A stretch of DNA of 64,000 nt from Terrabacter sp040702505 (GTDB lineage Bacteria > Actinomycetota > Actinomycetes > Actinomycetales > Dermatophilaceae), in the NCBI RefSeq assembly GCF_040702505.1, contig NZ_JBFBLC010000002.1, positions 496,001 to 560,000 of the forward strand, written 5' to 3'. Position 1 is the stretch's first letter, and the number at the start of each line of letters is the position of its first letter. Shown piece by piece: positions 16,362 through 25,072 of the stretch. The position numbers were made by a program, and so were the translations under genes. A model generated the notes under the pieces. It searched no databases. It was given only the letters and a program-made list of their open reading frames with translations, and had not been told where the DNA came from.

Positions 16362-18358
16362 GCGGTGCCCGACATCTCCGTCGTCAGCAGCCCCTCGGGG
16401 ATGCCGAACGCGTCGACGAGCGTCGTCGCGTGCGGTCGCAGCTCGGCGCAGAGGTCGTTGACCAGCGCCGTGAGCGCCTTGGCCCGGGCGGGGCTCAACC
16501 GGTCGTGCTCGAGGTACCACGCCTTGTGCCGCTCGATCGTGGACAGGATGTGAAGGTCGCACACGCGGGCGAGCAGTCGGCGGGCCTGCTCGTCGGTGCA
16601 CGACTCGACCGAGGCGGCGAAGGACTCGGCGACGGTGCGCTCGACGTGCGCGACGGCCGCCTCGACGAGGTGGTCCTGGGTGGCGTTGAAGACGGCGAAC
16701 GCGTCGGCCTCCGGAGCGGTCGCGCGGCGCAGGCGCCGGGCCAGGCCCTCGATGAGGTGCGCTTCCCGCTCCCGCAGCAGGCGCAGCTGCGTGCCGCGGA
16801 TCCCGAAGGCGACGACCTCCTCGCGTCCGGGCGCCGCGTCAACGATGCGCTGGACGATGCCGCGGGCCGACGACCGCTCGATGACCGTGCTGCCGACCAG
16901 GCGCGCCCCGAAGCGCACGATGCCCGCGGTGTCGAGGTCGCCGAAGGTCGCTTGGTACTCCGCCAGCAGCGACTTGGCCACGAGCTGGAGCAGGACGGTG
17001 TTGTCGCCCTCGAACGTGGTGAAGATGTCGGTGTCAGCCTTGAGCGCGGCGATGCGGTTGGCCCAGAGGTAACCGGCGCCGCCACACAGCTCGCGGCACT
17101 CCTGGATGGTGTCGGTCGCGTGCCGCGTCGTCAGCACCTTGATGCCCGCCGCCCTGGTCTCCAGCCGGCGCTGGTCCTGCTCGGAGGCCGTGCGCCCGCT
17201 CAGCACATCGTCCATGGCGGAGACCAGCTCGTGCTGGGCCACCTGCAGGGCGTATGCCGTCGCGATCCTGGGCAGCAGCCGCCGCTGGTAGGTGAGGTAG
17301 TCGAGGACGGTCGTCTCCACGTCGGTGCCCGGGGCCGGGAACTGGCGGCGGCCGGCGGCATACGTCGTCGTGACGGCGAGCGCGGAGCGCGCCGCGGCGC
17401 CTGCCCCGCCGGCGACGGAGATGCGTCCGCGAACCAGCGTGCCGAGCATGGTGAAGAAGCGCCGGCTCGGGTTGTCGATGGGGCTCGAGTAGGTGCCGTC
17501 GTCGCCGATGTCGCCGTAGCGGCCGAGCAGGTTGGTGCGCGGGACGCGGACGTGGTCGAAGAGCAGGCGACCGTTGTCGACGCCGGCGAGGCCGAGCTTG
17601 GACCCGCAGTCCTCGATGGTGACGCCGTCGGCGGGCGTGCCGTCGTCGTGGCGGATCGGGACGAGCACGCAGTGGACGCCGCGGGACTCGCCGTCGACGA
17701 CGAGCTGGGCGAAGACGGCCGCCATCCGGCCGTCCCGGGCGGCGTTGCCGATGTAGTCCTTGCGGGCGGCCGGCTCGGGCGAGTGGACGACGATCTCGTC
17801 CGTCGCGGGGTCGAAGGTGGCCGTCGTGAGCAGGCTCTGAACGTCGCTGCCGTGACCGGTCTCGGTCATCGCAAAGCAACCCTGCAGCTCACCGGAGATG
17901 ATCCGGGGGAGCAGGTCGTCGTGGCGGCTCGTCCCGAGGAGCGACACGGCGCCGCCGAAGAGGCCCCACTGGACCCCGGCCTTGACGAACAATGACAGGT
18001 CGCTGTGCCCCAGCATCTCGAAGGCGGCGACGGCCTCGCCGTAGCGGGCGGTCCCGCCCTGGTGCGCCGGGAATCCCGCTGCGGCGTAGGGCTGCTCGGC
18101 CAGTGCGGCGAGCTGGGAGGTGACGCGGGCCCGGTGTTCCTCCATCGGAAGGGGCTCAGGCAGCGCCCCGAACGTCGCGGCGTCGAGGGCCCGGCAGTGC
18201 TCGCGCACGTCGCTGAAGGGCCCGTCGAGGTGGCGCCGGAGCGCGGCGACGAGCGCCGTGGGGTCGTCCGCCGCGAGCCTCGGTGCCGGCGTCGGTGCGG
18301 GGTGGTCGGTGGGCTCGGGTGCCGAGGACTCGGCGGGCGTGTCGGTGGCCGTGGACAT
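16358..18358 (-). CDS. Acyl-CoA dehydrogenase/oxidase (FadE5-like)
   Basis: A 666-residue FAD enzyme catalysing the first step of fatty acid beta-oxidation. Motifs: CFAMTETGHGSDV (FAD/substrate strand), KDYIGNAARDGRMA, CGSKLGLAGVDNG, GRISVAGGAG, ECRELCGGAGYL and the catalytic Glu in TTFEGDN, at the acyl-CoA oxidase-like position; the extra C-terminal domain makes it longer than classical 380-residue enzymes. Start ATG 18358 follows GGAAGG. It lies next to a TetR gene and divergent from thiolase, reductase and dehydratase genes, the same set as the M. tuberculosis Rv0241c-Rv0244c locus, whose FadE5 has broad chain-length specificity (known from that family). Confidence 0.92.
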   Translation of the reverse strand: MSTATDTPAESSAPEPTDHPAPTPAPRLAADDPTALVAALRRHLDGPFSDVREHCRALDAATFGALPEPLPMEEHRARVTSQLAALAEQPYAAAGFPAHQGGTARYGEAVAAFEMLGHSDLSLFVKAGVQWGLFGGAVSLLGTSRHDDLLPRIISGELQGCFAMTETGHGSDVQSLLTTATFDPATDEIVVHSPEPAARKDYIGNAARDGRMAAVFAQLVVDGESRGVHCVLVPIRHDDGTPADGVTIEDCGSKLGLAGVDNGRLLFDHVRVPRTNLLGRYGDIGDDGTYSSPIDNPSRRFFTMLGTLVRGRISVAGGAGAAARSALAVTTTYAAGRRQFPAPGTDVETTVLDYLTYQRRLLPRIATAYALQVAQHELVSAMDDVLSGRTASEQDQRRLETRAAGIKVLTTRHATDTIQECRELCGGAGYLWANRIAALKADTDIFTTFEGDNTVLLQLVAKSLLAEYQATFGDLDTAGIVRFGARLVGSTVIERSSARGIVQRIVDAAPGREEVVAFGIRGTQLRLLREREAHLIEGLARRLRRATAPEADAFAVFNATQDHLVEAAVAHVERTVAESFAASVESCTDEQARRLLARVCDLHILSTIERHKAWYLEHDRLSPARAKALTALVNDLCAELRPHATTLVDAFGIPEGLLTTEMSGTA

Positions 18359-18380
18359 CTGGTGCCTTCCGGTGTGGACC

Positions 18381-19133
18381 TCAGTGGGTCGGTCTCGTGG
18401 TGGGGGCAGTCGCGGTGGACTCGATCGGGGTGGACTCGGTCGGGGTGGGCGAGGCGAGCGCGGGGGCGAGCCCGTGCCAGGCGAGCTCGGTGAGGGACTC
18501 GACGACGACGGCGCGCGGGAGACGGTCGGGGACCGGGGTGGCCAGCCAGTCGTCGGCGACGGCGCGGACCGCGCCGACGAGGGCGATGGCCCAGGTGCGG
18601 GCTCGCGAGGGGTCGGTGCCGGGCGCCGTCAGCGAGTCGAGGAGGAGGCCGGTGAGCTGGTCGGCGACCTGGACGACGGTCTCGTCGACCGGGTCGTCGG
18701 CCAGGGGCCGGTCGACGAGGGGTCTCGTCACGACGAAGCGGTAGACCTCGGTGTCCGACTCGACGAGGGACAGGTAGGCCTCGACCGTGGAGGCGACGAG
18801 CTCTCGGGCGCCGGCGGGGGCTGCGCCCGACGGCCCGTTCGCCCTGGCAAGGGCCGCTCCGACGTTGCGGACGACGCGGGCGTCGATCCGGGCGGCGACG
18901 GCACGGTAGAGCCCCGCCTTGTCGTCGAAGTGGCGGTAGACGACGGTCTTGGAGGTGCCGGCCTCGGCCGCGATGTCGTCCATGCCGACCCCCGCACCGT
19001 GCTTGCGGATGGCCCGGATGGTTGCGTCCACGAGCGCCTCGCGCCGCTGCTCACGGTGCTGTTCCCAGCGGGCGTCACGCCCGTCCCGGGCCGGTCCACG
19101 CCCCGCCGAGAGGCTCACCACGTCGTCGTCCAC
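18381..19133 (-). CDS. TetR family transcriptional regulator of the fatty-acid module
   Basis: A 250-residue regulator. The N-terminal helix-turn-helix is clear at residues about 33-75 (VGMDDIAAEAGTSKTVVYRHFDDKAGLYRAV); the C-terminal half is an all-helical ligand domain and ends in a Thr/Pro-rich tail. Start GTG 19133 has a minus-strand TACTTT at 19140-19145 six bases upstream, a leaderless pattern, and this box overlaps an AAGTA/TACTT palindrome, so autoregulation is likely. It sits between the acyl-CoA dehydrogenase it probably shares a transcript with and the divergent thiolase operon; by analogy the ligand would be an acyl-CoA. Confidence 0.9.
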   Translation of the reverse strand: MDDDVVSLSAGRGPARDGRDARWEQHREQRREALVDATIRAIRKHGAGVGMDDIAAEAGTSKTVVYRHFDDKAGLYRAVAARIDARVVRNVGAALARANGPSGAAPAGARELVASTVEAYLSLVESDTEVYRFVVTRPLVDRPLADDPVDETVVQVADQLTGLLLDSLTAPGTDPSRARTWAIALVGAVRAVADDWLATPVPDRLPRAVVVESLTELAWHGLAPALASPTPTESTPIESTATAPTTRPTH

Positions 19134-19140
19134 TCCTCGA

Positions 19141-19155
19141 AAGTAACAGGTACTT
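19141..19155. promoter_or_regulatory. Candidate TetR operator in divergent promoter
   Basis: AAGTA-N5-TACTT is a 15-base palindrome between the divergent tetR and thiolase genes and overlaps the apparent -10 box of tetR. A TATCTT box on the plus strand at 19184-19189 may be the -10 of the thiolase operon. This is A/T-rich compared with its surroundings, as expected for a control region. The assignment as operator is inference from position and symmetry. Confidence 0.4.
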
Positions 19156-19230
19156 GCTGTATCGACTACTGGAAGTTTCGGTTATCTTGGTCGGGACGAC
19201 CGGTCCGCATCCAGCATCAGGAGAGACCCC

Positions 19231-20526
19231 ATGGCTTCACAGACCACGCCGCGCGCACCCCGGCGCGTCGCCGTCCTCGGCGGCAACCGCATCCCGTTCG
19301 CCCGGTCGAACGGCCCGTACGCCAAGGCCTCCAACCAGGACATGCTGACGGCCACCGTCGACGGGCTCGTCGCCCGCCACGGTCTCGCCGGGGAGCGGCT
19401 CGGCGAGGTGGTGGCCGGTGCCGTGCTGAAGCACAGCCGTGACTTCAACCTGACCCGCGAGACCGTCCTCGGCACGCGACTCGACCCGGCCACGCCCGCA
19501 TACGACATCCAGCAGGCCTGCGGGACCGGCCTCGAGGCGGCGATCCTCGTCGCCAACAAGATCGCCCTCGGCCAGGTCGACGCCGGCATCGCAGGTGGCG
19601 TCGACAGCGCCAGCGACGCGCCCATCGCCGTGAGCGAGGGACTGCGCCAGACGCTGCTCGCCGCCAACCGGGCCAGGTCGGCGGGGGAGCGCGCCAAGGC
19701 GCTCGCAGGACTGCGCCCCGGCCACCTGGTCCCGGCCATCCCGGAGAACGTCGAGCCGCGCACCGGCCTCTCGATGGGCGAGCACATGGCCCTGACCGCG
19801 GCACAGTGGGGGATCACCCGCGAGGCCCAGGACGAGCTGGCGGCGGCCAGCCACCAGCACCTCGCCGCTGCCTACGAGCGAGGGTTCTTCGACGATCTGG
19901 TGACGCCCTACCTCGGGGTCGCACGTGACACCAACCTGCGCCCCGACTCCAGCGTCGAGAAGCTCGCCAAGCTCAAGCCCGTCTTCGGCAAGGGGGAGGG
20001 TGCCACCATGACCGCCGGCAACTCGACGCCCCTGACCGACGGGGCGTCCGCCGTCCTGCTGGCCAGCGAGGACTGGGCGGCCGATCACCGGCTCACGCCC
20101 CTCGCCTGGTTCGTCGATGCCGAGACGGCGGCCGTCGACTACGTGCACGGCGAGGAGGGCCTGCTCATGGCTCCCGCGTATGCCGTTCCGCGACTGCTCG
20201 CGCGAAACGGACTCTCCCTGCAGGACTTCGACTACTACGAGATCCACGAGGCCTTCGCCGCAACGGTGCTCACGACCCTCAAGGCCTGGGAAGACGCCGA
20301 CTTCTGCCGCGAGCGGCTGGGTCTCGACGCACCCCTCGGATCGATCGACCGCAGCAAGCTCAACGTCAACGGATCCTCGCTGGCGGCCGGGCACCCCTTC
20401 GCGGCGACCGGTGGGCGCATCGTCGCCACACTGGCCAAGCAGCTGCACGAGGCCGGCGGTGGGCGCGGCCTGATCTCCATCTGCGCTGCCGGCGGGCAGG
20501 GCGTCGTCGCCATCCTGGAGGCCTGA
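19231..20526 (+). CDS. Acetyl-CoA acetyltransferase (thiolase, FadA2-like)
   Basis: A 431-residue thiolase. Catalytic residues are Cys97 (QQACGTGLEA), His339 (EIHEAFAA), His388 (AAGHPFAATG) and Cys418 (ICAAGGQG). It cleaves 3-ketoacyl-CoA or condenses acetyl-CoA units in the cytoplasm. AGGAGA precedes ATG 19231. It is the first gene of a plus-strand operon with a FabG4-type reductase two bases after its stop and a MaoC dehydratase next, and is divergent from the TetR and dehydrogenase genes. The longer length (about 430 against 390) matches the FadA2/FadI type. Confidence 0.93.
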   Translation: MASQTTPRAPRRVAVLGGNRIPFARSNGPYAKASNQDMLTATVDGLVARHGLAGERLGEVVAGAVLKHSRDFNLTRETVLGTRLDPATPAYDIQQACGTGLEAAILVANKIALGQVDAGIAGGVDSASDAPIAVSEGLRQTLLAANRARSAGERAKALAGLRPGHLVPAIPENVEPRTGLSMGEHMALTAAQWGITREAQDELAAASHQHLAAAYERGFFDDLVTPYLGVARDTNLRPDSSVEKLAKLKPVFGKGEGATMTAGNSTPLTDGASAVLLASEDWAADHRLTPLAWFVDAETAAVDYVHGEEGLLMAPAYAVPRLLARNGLSLQDFDYYEIHEAFAATVLTTLKAWEDADFCRERLGLDAPLGSIDRSKLNVNGSSLAAGHPFAATGGRIVATLAKQLHEAGGGRGLISICAAGGQGVVAILEA

Positions 20527-20527
20527 C

Positions 20528-21847
20528 ATGAGCGACCTGTTCACGACCATCATCAGCTCGCCGGTCGCCAAGCGGGTGGGCGTGCCGCAGCCCACCCGGC
20601 TGCGCCGCTACGAGCCCGGCATGCCGCTGTGCGAGGGGCCCGTGCTCGTGGCCGGCAGCGGGCGTTTCGCCGACGGCATCGCGTCCTGGCTCGACGACAT
20701 CGGAGTCGCCACCGTGCGCGCCCAGCCCGAGGCGGGGGAGAAGGTCGGTGCCGTCGTGCTCGACCTGAGCTCTGCCGCCGACCCTGCGGAGCTCGACCAG
20801 CTGCGGGTCGTCGGTGCCCCCGCCGTCAAGGCGCTGAAGCGCAACGGGCGGGTCGTGGTCGTCGGCACCGACCCGGCCACGCTCTCCGGGGTCGCGGAGG
20901 TGGCGACGCAGCGAGCCCTCGAAGGTACGGTGCGCTCGCTGGGCAAGGAGCTGCGCGCCGGGGCCACCGCGAACCTCGTTCTCGCGCAGGGGGGGGCGAC
21001 CGGCGGTGTGCGCTCGGCCGTCGAGTTCTTCCTCTCGGGACGCTCGGCCTACGTCGACGGGCAGGTGGTCCGTGTCGACGAGTCGACCACGGACACGGTG
21101 GACGCCGTGCGACCGCTGGCCGGCAAGGTGGCCGTCGTGACCGGCGCCGCGCGGGGCATCGGGGCCGACATCGCCAGGGTCCTGGCTCGCGACGGTGCCA
21201 CGGTCGTGGCCGTCGACGTGCCGGCGGCCGGCGACGCCCTCGCGGCTGTCGCCAACGAGGTGAAGGGCACCGCGCTGCAGGTCGACGTCACGGCCGAGGA
21301 CGCGGGCCGTCGCATCGTCGAGCACGCGACGACGCGCCACGGGCACCTGGACATCGTCGTGCACAACGCCGGCATCACCCGCGACAAGCTCTTCGTCAAC
21401 CTCGACGAGGTCCGCTGGCGCAGCGTCATCGACGTCAACCTCCGGTCGATCCTCCGGATGAACGAGGCGATCCTCGGCGAGGGCGGGCTCGCCGACGGCG
21501 GCCGCATCGTCTGCGTCGCCTCGATCGCCGGCATCGCCGGCAACCGCGGCCAGACGAACTACGGCGCGAGCAAGGCCGGCGTCATCGGGCTCGTGACCGC
21601 TCTCTCTGCCCAGGTCAGGGATCGCGGCATCACCGTCAACGCCGTCGCTCCCGGCTTCATCGAGACCGAGATGACCGCGCGGATCCCGTTCGCCACGAGG
21701 GAGATGGGGCGCCGGCTGAACTCGCTGCAGCAGGGCGGGCTTCCCAAGGACGTCGCCGAGACCATCGCCTGGTTCGCCTCACCCGGCGCGGCAGCCGTCA
21801 CGGGCCAGGTGGTACGCGTCTGCGGCCAGAGCCTGCTCGGGGCGTGA
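20528..21847 (+). CDS. High-molecular-weight 3-oxoacyl-(ACP/CoA) reductase, FabG4-like
   Basis: A 439-residue short-chain dehydrogenase. The first 190 residues are a degenerate flavodoxin/Rossmann-like domain without a nucleotide motif (PVLVAGSGRFADG, AVVLDLSSAADPAEL), and residues about 197-439 are the catalytic SDR: TGAARGIG, VHNAGIT, Ser in CVASIAGIAG, Tyr345 and Lys349 in NYGASKAG, followed by PGFIETEM. The two-domain layout is that of M. tuberculosis FabG4, an NADH-dependent reductase of long-chain 3-oxoacyl-CoA. It begins two bases after the thiolase stop and is followed eight bases later by the dehydratase gene. Confidence 0.92.
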   Translation: MSDLFTTIISSPVAKRVGVPQPTRLRRYEPGMPLCEGPVLVAGSGRFADGIASWLDDIGVATVRAQPEAGEKVGAVVLDLSSAADPAELDQLRVVGAPAVKALKRNGRVVVVGTDPATLSGVAEVATQRALEGTVRSLGKELRAGATANLVLAQGGATGGVRSAVEFFLSGRSAYVDGQVVRVDESTTDTVDAVRPLAGKVAVVTGAARGIGADIARVLARDGATVVAVDVPAAGDALAAVANEVKGTALQVDVTAEDAGRRIVEHATTRHGHLDIVVHNAGITRDKLFVNLDEVRWRSVIDVNLRSILRMNEAILGEGGLADGGRIVCVASIAGIAGNRGQTNYGASKAGVIGLVTALSAQVRDRGITVNAVAPGFIETEMTARIPFATREMGRRLNSLQQGGLPKDVAETIAWFASPGAAAVTGQVVRVCGQSLLGA

Positions 21848-21854
21848 GGCAGCC

Positions 21855-22712
21855 GTGACCAGGGAGATCGTGCTCGAGCAGGCCCCCGACCTGCGCCGCA
21901 TCTACGCCACCGCTGCGCTCCGGCGGGGGAGCTCGAGCGAGACGCTGCCCGACGTGCGCTACTCGCGGGCCGGCATACGCGTCGACGTGGACGAGCTCGT
22001 CGCCTACGCCCACGTCTGCCGCTTCAGCGTCGGCAGCACGTTGCCGCCGACCTACCCGCACCTCGTCGCGTTCCCGCTGCAGATGGCGGTGATGAGCAGC
22101 AACGGCTTCCCGCTGCCGCTGCTCGGCGCCGTCCACGTGGAGAACCGCATCGAGGTGGTGCGGCCGATCGGTCTCGACGACCCGCTCGACGTGTCGGTCT
22201 GGGCGTCGGACCTGCGACCGCACCGCCGCGGACGGCAGGTCGACCTCGTCTCGGAGGTGAGCGTGCGCGGCGAGGTGGCGTGGCGGGGCACGAGCACCTA
22301 CCTCTCCCGCGGCGCCGAGCACCCGGAGGCACCGTCGTCCGAGCCGCCGTCGACGGCGCCGCTCGAGCGCGTCACGGCCGGGCCGGTCTGGCGCCTCGGC
22401 GAAGGGACGGGGAGGGCGTATGCCTCCGTGTCGGGTGACTGGAACCCCATCCACGTGCACGCGCTGACCGCGCGACCGCTCGGCTTCCCGACCGCCATCG
22501 CGCACGGCATGTACTCCTACGCCCGGGTGCTCGCCTCGCTCGGACCGAGGCTGCCCGAGTCCGGGCTGACGAGCCGGGTCTGGTTCCGCAAACCGGTGCG
22601 CCTGCCGTCGACCGTGCGCCTGCGCACCGCCTTCGAGCAGTCAGCGACCCTCTCGGTCCTCGAGAACGCCAAGGGCGAGGTCGAGCACGCCGTCGTCGAG
22701 AACACCTGGTAA
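21855..22712 (+). CDS. MaoC-like dehydratase, double hot-dog (HtdX-like)
   Basis: A 285-residue (R)-hydratase. The C-terminal hot-dog domain holds the hydratase-2 motif YASVSGDWNPIHVH (catalytic Asp near 195, His near 200) followed by GFPTAIAHGMYS; the N-terminal 170 residues form a second, non-catalytic hot-dog. It would interconvert 3-hydroxyacyl and enoyl thioesters, completing the set thiolase-reductase-dehydratase-dehydrogenase in one locus. Start GTG 21855 lies eight bases after the reductase stop, in a shared operon. The operon ends at a long hairpin right after the stop codon. Confidence 0.9.
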   Translation: MTREIVLEQAPDLRRIYATAALRRGSSSETLPDVRYSRAGIRVDVDELVAYAHVCRFSVGSTLPPTYPHLVAFPLQMAVMSSNGFPLPLLGAVHVENRIEVVRPIGLDDPLDVSVWASDLRPHRRGRQVDLVSEVSVRGEVAWRGTSTYLSRGAEHPEAPSSEPPSTAPLERVTAGPVWRLGEGTGRAYASVSGDWNPIHVHALTARPLGFPTAIAHGMYSYARVLASLGPRLPESGLTSRVWFRKPVRLPSTVRLRTAFEQSATLSVLENAKGEVEHAVVENTW

Positions 22713-22779
22713 CCGTCGAAAGGCCAAACCTCGCGAGTCATGACCCTTCGAGGTTTCGCGAAGTCTGGCCTCTCGACGG
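22713..22779 (+). terminator. Long imperfect hairpin between dehydratase and thrS
   Basis: Starting at the base after the stop codon, CCGTCGA pairs with TCGACGG (22773-22779) and AGGCCA with TGGCCT (22766-22771). The interior can fold in two ways: TCGCGA (22731-22736) with TCGCGA (22756-22761), or AACCTCG (22727-22733) with CGAGGTT (22749-22755). It probably ends the fatty-acid operon. The rest of the gap to 22912 shows a TACGCT box at 22819-22824 that may be the thrS -10. Confidence 0.55.
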
Positions 22780-22912
22780 GTGGGGGCAAACCGCGTCGCT
22801 GGCGGTGGCGGCATCTCGATACGCTTGCGGAGGCCGCCCGCGTCCGTCGGAGCGGCGCCAACCACGACCCGTCGCCCGTCGACGGGTCCCTGCCGAACGA
22901 GGAGCACCAACC

Positions 22913-24898
22913 GTGTCTGCACAGATCACCGTCACCGTCGCCGGAAGCGAGCGATCGGTCGCGGAGCAGACGACGGCGGGTGACCTCTTCGAGGGTGACC
23001 GCGCCGTCGTCGTGGCCCGGGTCAACGGCCAGCTGCGCGACCTGTTCCACGTCCTGGAGGACGGGGACGTCGTCGAGGCGGTCACCGTCGACAGCGAGGA
23101 CGGCCTGTCCGTCCTGCGCCACTCCACCGCCCACGTGCTCGCCCAGGCCGTCCAGTCGCTGCGCACCGACGCCAAGCTCGGCATCGGCCCGCCCATCCGC
23201 GACGGCTTCTACTACGACTTCGACGTCGACACCCCCTTCCACCCCGATGACCTCAAGGCCCTCGAGAAGGCCATGCAGAAGATCATCAACGAGGGGCAGA
23301 CCTTCGCCCGCCGCGTCGTCAGCGACGAGGAGGCCCTCGCGGAGCTCAAGGACGAGCCGTACAAGTGCGAGCTCGTCGGCCTCAAGGGCGGCAACGCCGA
23401 CGAGGCCGCCGAGGGCGCCGGCGTCGAGGTCGGCGCCGGCGAGCTGACGATCTACGACAACATCCGCCGCGACGGCACCCGCGCCTGGGGCGACCTGTGC
23501 CGCGGCCCGCACATCCCCAACACCAAGCTCATCGGCAACGCCTTCAAGCTGATGCGCTCGGCCGCCGCCTACTGGCGCGGCTCGGAGAAGAACCCGCAGC
23601 TGCAGCGCGTCTACGGCACCGCGTGGCCCACCAAGGACGAGCTCAAGGCTTATCTCGACCGGCTCGCCGAGGCCGAGCGCCGCGACCACCGCAAGCTCGG
23701 CGCCGAGCTCGACCTCTTCAGCTTCCCCGACGAGCTCGGATCGGGCCTGCCCGTCTTCCACCCCAAGGGCGGCGTCATCAAGCGCGAGATGGAGGACTAC
23801 GTCCGCCGCCGGCACATCGAGGAGGGATTCGACTACGTCGGCACCCCGCACATCAGCAAGGACGGCCTCTTCCACACCTCGGGCCACCTGCCGTACTACG
23901 CCGACACGATGTTCCCGCCGATGGAGCTCGAGGGCTCGAGGTACCAGCTCAAGGCGATGAACTGCCCGATGCACAACCTCATCTTCGCCTCGCGCGGCCG
24001 CTCCTACCGTGAGCTGCCGCTGCGCTTCTTCGAGTTCGGCTCCGTCTACCGCTACGAGAAGTCGGGCGTCGTGCACGGTCTGACCCGCGTGCGCGGCATG
24101 ACGCAGGACGACTCGCACTCCTACGTCACCGCCGAGCAGGCCCCGGCCGAGATCCAGCACCTGCTCCACTTCGTCCTGTCGCTGCTGCGCGACTTCGGCC
24201 TCGACGACTTCTACCTCGAGCTGTCGACCCGTGACACCGACGGCGACAAGAAGGACAAGTTCATCGGCACCGACGAGCAGTGGGAGGTGGCGACGAAGGT
24301 CCTCGAGGACGTCGCCGTCGCCTCGGGGCTCGAGCTCGTCCCCGACCCGGGCGGCGCCGCCTTCTACGGCCCGAAGATCTCGGTCCAGGCACGTGACGCG
24401 ATCGGCCGCACCTGGCAGATGTCGACGATCCAGTACGACTTCAACCAGCCCGAGCGTTTCGGCCTCGAGTACCAGGCCGCCGACGGCACCCGCCAGCAGC
24501 CGGTCATGATCCACTCGGCGAAGTTCGGCTCCATCGAGCGCTTCCTCGGCGTCCTCGTCGAGCACTACGCCGGCGCGTTCCCGGTCTGGCTCTCGCCGGT
24601 CCAGGTGCTCGGCGTCCCGGTCGCCGAGGACTACGCCGACTACCTCGCCGACGTGCTGGGCCGCATGAAGCGCAAGGGAGTTCGCGTCGAGCTCGACGCC
24701 AGCGACGACCGCTTCCCGAAGAAGATCCGCAACGCCAGCAAGTCGAAGGTCCCGTTCACGCTGATCGCCGGCGAGGAGGACCGGGCCGCCAATGCCGTCT
24801 CCTTCCGCTACCGCGACGGCTCGCAGAAGAACGGCGTCCCGATCGACGACGCCATCGCCGAGGTGCTGGGCGCCATCGAGAGCCGCGCGCAGGTCTGA
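22913..24898 (+). CDS. thrS: Threonyl-tRNA synthetase
   Basis: A 661-residue class II aminoacyl-tRNA synthetase. Order: TGS domain (1-60), editing domain with HSTAHVLAQAV (about 70-80) and CRGPHIPNT, catalytic core with motif 2 FRYEKSG-like section YRYEKSGVVHGLTRVRG, zinc ligands in MNCPMHN (Cys), DSHSYV (His) and MIHSAKFGS (His), and a C-terminal anticodon-binding domain after LSPVQVLGVPV. GTG 22913 is eight bases after GAGGAG; the frame is open upstream but the TGS domain begins here. It heads the conserved block that in M. tuberculosis runs thrS-HIT-pgsA1-patA-pimA, though here a mannosidase and a methyltransferase gene are inserted after it. Confidence 0.97.
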   Translation: MSAQITVTVAGSERSVAEQTTAGDLFEGDRAVVVARVNGQLRDLFHVLEDGDVVEAVTVDSEDGLSVLRHSTAHVLAQAVQSLRTDAKLGIGPPIRDGFYYDFDVDTPFHPDDLKALEKAMQKIINEGQTFARRVVSDEEALAELKDEPYKCELVGLKGGNADEAAEGAGVEVGAGELTIYDNIRRDGTRAWGDLCRGPHIPNTKLIGNAFKLMRSAAAYWRGSEKNPQLQRVYGTAWPTKDELKAYLDRLAEAERRDHRKLGAELDLFSFPDELGSGLPVFHPKGGVIKREMEDYVRRRHIEEGFDYVGTPHISKDGLFHTSGHLPYYADTMFPPMELEGSRYQLKAMNCPMHNLIFASRGRSYRELPLRFFEFGSVYRYEKSGVVHGLTRVRGMTQDDSHSYVTAEQAPAEIQHLLHFVLSLLRDFGLDDFYLELSTRDTDGDKKDKFIGTDEQWEVATKVLEDVAVASGLELVPDPGGAAFYGPKISVQARDAIGRTWQMSTIQYDFNQPERFGLEYQAADGTRQQPVMIHSAKFGSIERFLGVLVEHYAGAFPVWLSPVQVLGVPVAEDYADYLADVLGRMKRKGVRVELDASDDRFPKKIRNASKSKVPFTLIAGEEDRAANAVSFRYRDGSQKNGVPIDDAIAEVLGAIESRAQV

Positions 24899-24911
24899 CC
24901 CCGCGCACCCC

Positions 24912-24958
24912 GAGGACGTATGCCGTCCCGCTGAGCCAGCGGGACGGCATACGTCCTC
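24912..24958 (+). terminator. 22-bp perfect hairpin terminator after thrS
   Basis: A 22-base stem (from GAGGACGTATGCC inward) with its exact complement and a three-base loop, 13 bases after the thrS stop and followed by TT. It contains GTATGCC (24918-24924) and GGCATAC (24946-24952) as an inverted pair, as do the hairpins at 28371 and 34762. Confidence 0.9.
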
Positions 24959-24960
24959 TT

Positions 24961-24991
24961 CCTGTCCGATGTCGTGCGTCCATCGGACAGG
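24961..24991. promoter_or_regulatory. Palindrome upstream of the GH92 gene
   Basis: CCTGTCCGATG and its exact complement CATCGGACAGG are separated by nine bases. It lies three bases after the thrS terminator and about 80 bases before the mannosidase start, a typical place for an operator of a sugar-responsive repressor. It could also be a second terminator hairpin. Confidence 0.45.
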
Positions 24992-25072
24992 ACAGCGCTT
25001 CGGGTTGCCGGGCAGAGTGCGCGTCAGGAGTGTCGTGCGGGACACCGTCGTCGCACCCCTGAAGGAACGCCC

